A DNA stretch of 64,000 bases, taken from positions 1 through 64,000 of the forward strand of contig NZ_CP036278.1 in the NCBI RefSeq assembly GCF_007748035.1, in the 5' to 3' direction. Both the position numbers and the translations under genes were made by a program. The notes under the pieces were generated by a model. That model was not told the DNA's origin. It saw only the letters and a list, made by a program, of their open reading frames with translations, and did no database searches. Source of the stretch: Aeoliella mucimassa (GTDB lineage: Bacteria > Planctomycetota > Planctomycetia > Pirellulales > Lacipirellulaceae). This document shows, piece after piece, positions 63,381-64,000 of this stretch (position 1 is its first letter; each line of letters begins with the position of its first letter).

Positions 63381-64000
63381 CTACTGCATTAACTGTTTGG
63401 CTTTCTTCACTAGTAAGTCCGATCGTTCGGCAATAAAACGTTTGAAGTCATCGTGGAATATATCAGTGGGACAGACGGCGTGTTCCAATATTTCCGAAAC
63501 CTGTTCTTGGTTGTCAGGCATTAGCAGCATGTATTCACTCGGAGGCTTAGCACTGATGGTATTGTTAGATGCTCGAGGCAAGAAACAGAAGTTTGCGAGA
63601 GAATTTCCAAGCTGCATGTCGGCACCTTGAGCTTCAAGCAAGGCCCGCGGATATACGTGGTGAAATTCTTTCTTGTTGCAGTCGCGGAGTACACTGCCCA
63701 ATGCAATAGAGCCCCCACCGATAAAGTCGAGCGGTGATGCCGATGCCAACATTAAGATATGAGTTCTTGTGTTCGTTGTGCGAAGGCTGAATGCACTTTT
63801 GGTGAAGAACGAAGCATCTAGTTCATGTTCGAACTCGCCGAGCTTATGTAGATCGCCGTCTCGCATTCTCTTGATTTCAACAACATCCTGATTTAATTGT
63901 TCGAGTCGTTTACTGTATCGCCGAGTAAAAAAGGTTCGCCATAACCATCGTACTAATGTGCTCTGTTGATCTGAATTTGGATGAGTGCTTTGGTCGCGTG
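63381..64000 (-). CDS. DUF262/DUF1524 (GmrSD-like) protein, partial
   Basis: The frame is open to the window edge, so the N-terminal part (usually the DUF262 ParB-like NTPase) is missing. Visible: RWLWRTFFTRRYSKRLEQLNQD, then LASASPLDFIGGGSIALGSVL and the HNH-like DUF1524 motif NKKEFHHVYPRALLEAQG, followed by NSLANFCFLPRASNNTISAKPPSEY. This pattern matches the C-terminus of GmrSD-type proteins, which cut modified DNA in some systems, and related DUF262 proteins in defence loci. Function here is inferred from family. Its partners, if any, lie outside the window. Confidence 0.7.
   Translation of the reverse strand, partial: RDQSTHPNSDQQSTLVRWLWRTFFTRRYSKRLEQLNQDVVEIKRMRDGDLHKLGEFEHELDASFFTKSAFSLRTTNTRTHILMLASASPLDFIGGGSIALGSVLRDCNKKEFHHVYPRALLEAQGADMQLGNSLANFCFLPRASNNTISAKPPSEYMLLMPDNQEQVSEILEHAVCPTDIFHDDFKRFIAERSDLLVKKAKQLMQ

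Overview
The window looks like a chromosomal segment of a member of the Planctomycetota, most likely order Pirellulales (Lacipirellulaceae-like). Evidence seen directly: DUF1559-type pseudopilin-like proteins, four secreted proteins ending in a PEP-CTERM sorting tail (one preceded by a dockerin-like calcium repeat), a sulfatase, a conserved DUF1559 + lipoprotein pair, and small membrane proteins opening with an N-P-(F/Y)-E-S-P motif. The window opens at the replication module dnaA-dnaN-DUF721/DciA-gyrB, with a candidate origin between dnaA and dnaN. No tRNA, rRNA or CRISPR array was found.

Layout. 0-5.7 kb: replication module. 5.7-12.1 kb: a plus-strand block with a His-rich secreted protein, a DUF1559 protein, two related PEP-CTERM proteins with His-rich segments (possibly metal-related), then a histidine kinase and NtrC-type regulator pair. 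12.1-16.5 kb: an ArsR regulator followed by a three-domain SRPBCC/AHSA1 protein, small hypotheticals, and a YceI-thioredoxin fusion. 16.5-18.8 kb: a composite repeat split by an IS110-family element. 18.8-26.3 kb: small and surface proteins, a DUF1559-lipoprotein pair, and two tandem paralogous membrane proteins, one frameshifted. 26.4-27.5 kb: an IS903-type IS5-family element with a 9-bp target duplication. 27.6-35.2 kb: a 29-residue basic protein too short for ordinary ORF calling, an envelope protein, a PEP-CTERM protein, and an argH - HEAT-repeat protein - sigma-54 activator operon. 35.2-39.4 kb: a glycosidase-like protein, a second composite repeat, and a decayed region with truncated integrase and secreted-protein fragments. 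39.5-49.2 kb: a double endonuclease/exonuclease/phosphatase protein, a TIGR01777 epimerase, NDH-2, HD-GYP, an M50-like protein lacking its catalytic Glu, and a sulfatase. 49.4-57.1 kb: a carboxypeptidase-regulatory-like protein and a TetR-MFP-RND efflux operon. 57.6-64 kb: small genes, an ISKra4-family element inserted into a terminator hairpin, the third composite repeat (inverted), a frameshifted secreted protein, and a DUF262/DUF1524 (GmrSD-like) gene running off the window.

The most unusual signal is a dispersed composite repeat present three times (about 16.5-18.3, 36.5-37.1 and 60.4-61.1 kb). Its core iterates a 12-bp word, TGGGAATCTATT, in both orientations; two copies carry tandem arrays with starts about 21 bp apart, two helical turns, like a phased protein-binding array. 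Two of the three copies have been hit by different insertion sequences. Three loci (23.94, 60.10 and 62.43 kb) carry one-nucleotide reading-frame breaks that could be decay, programmed events or base-calling errors.
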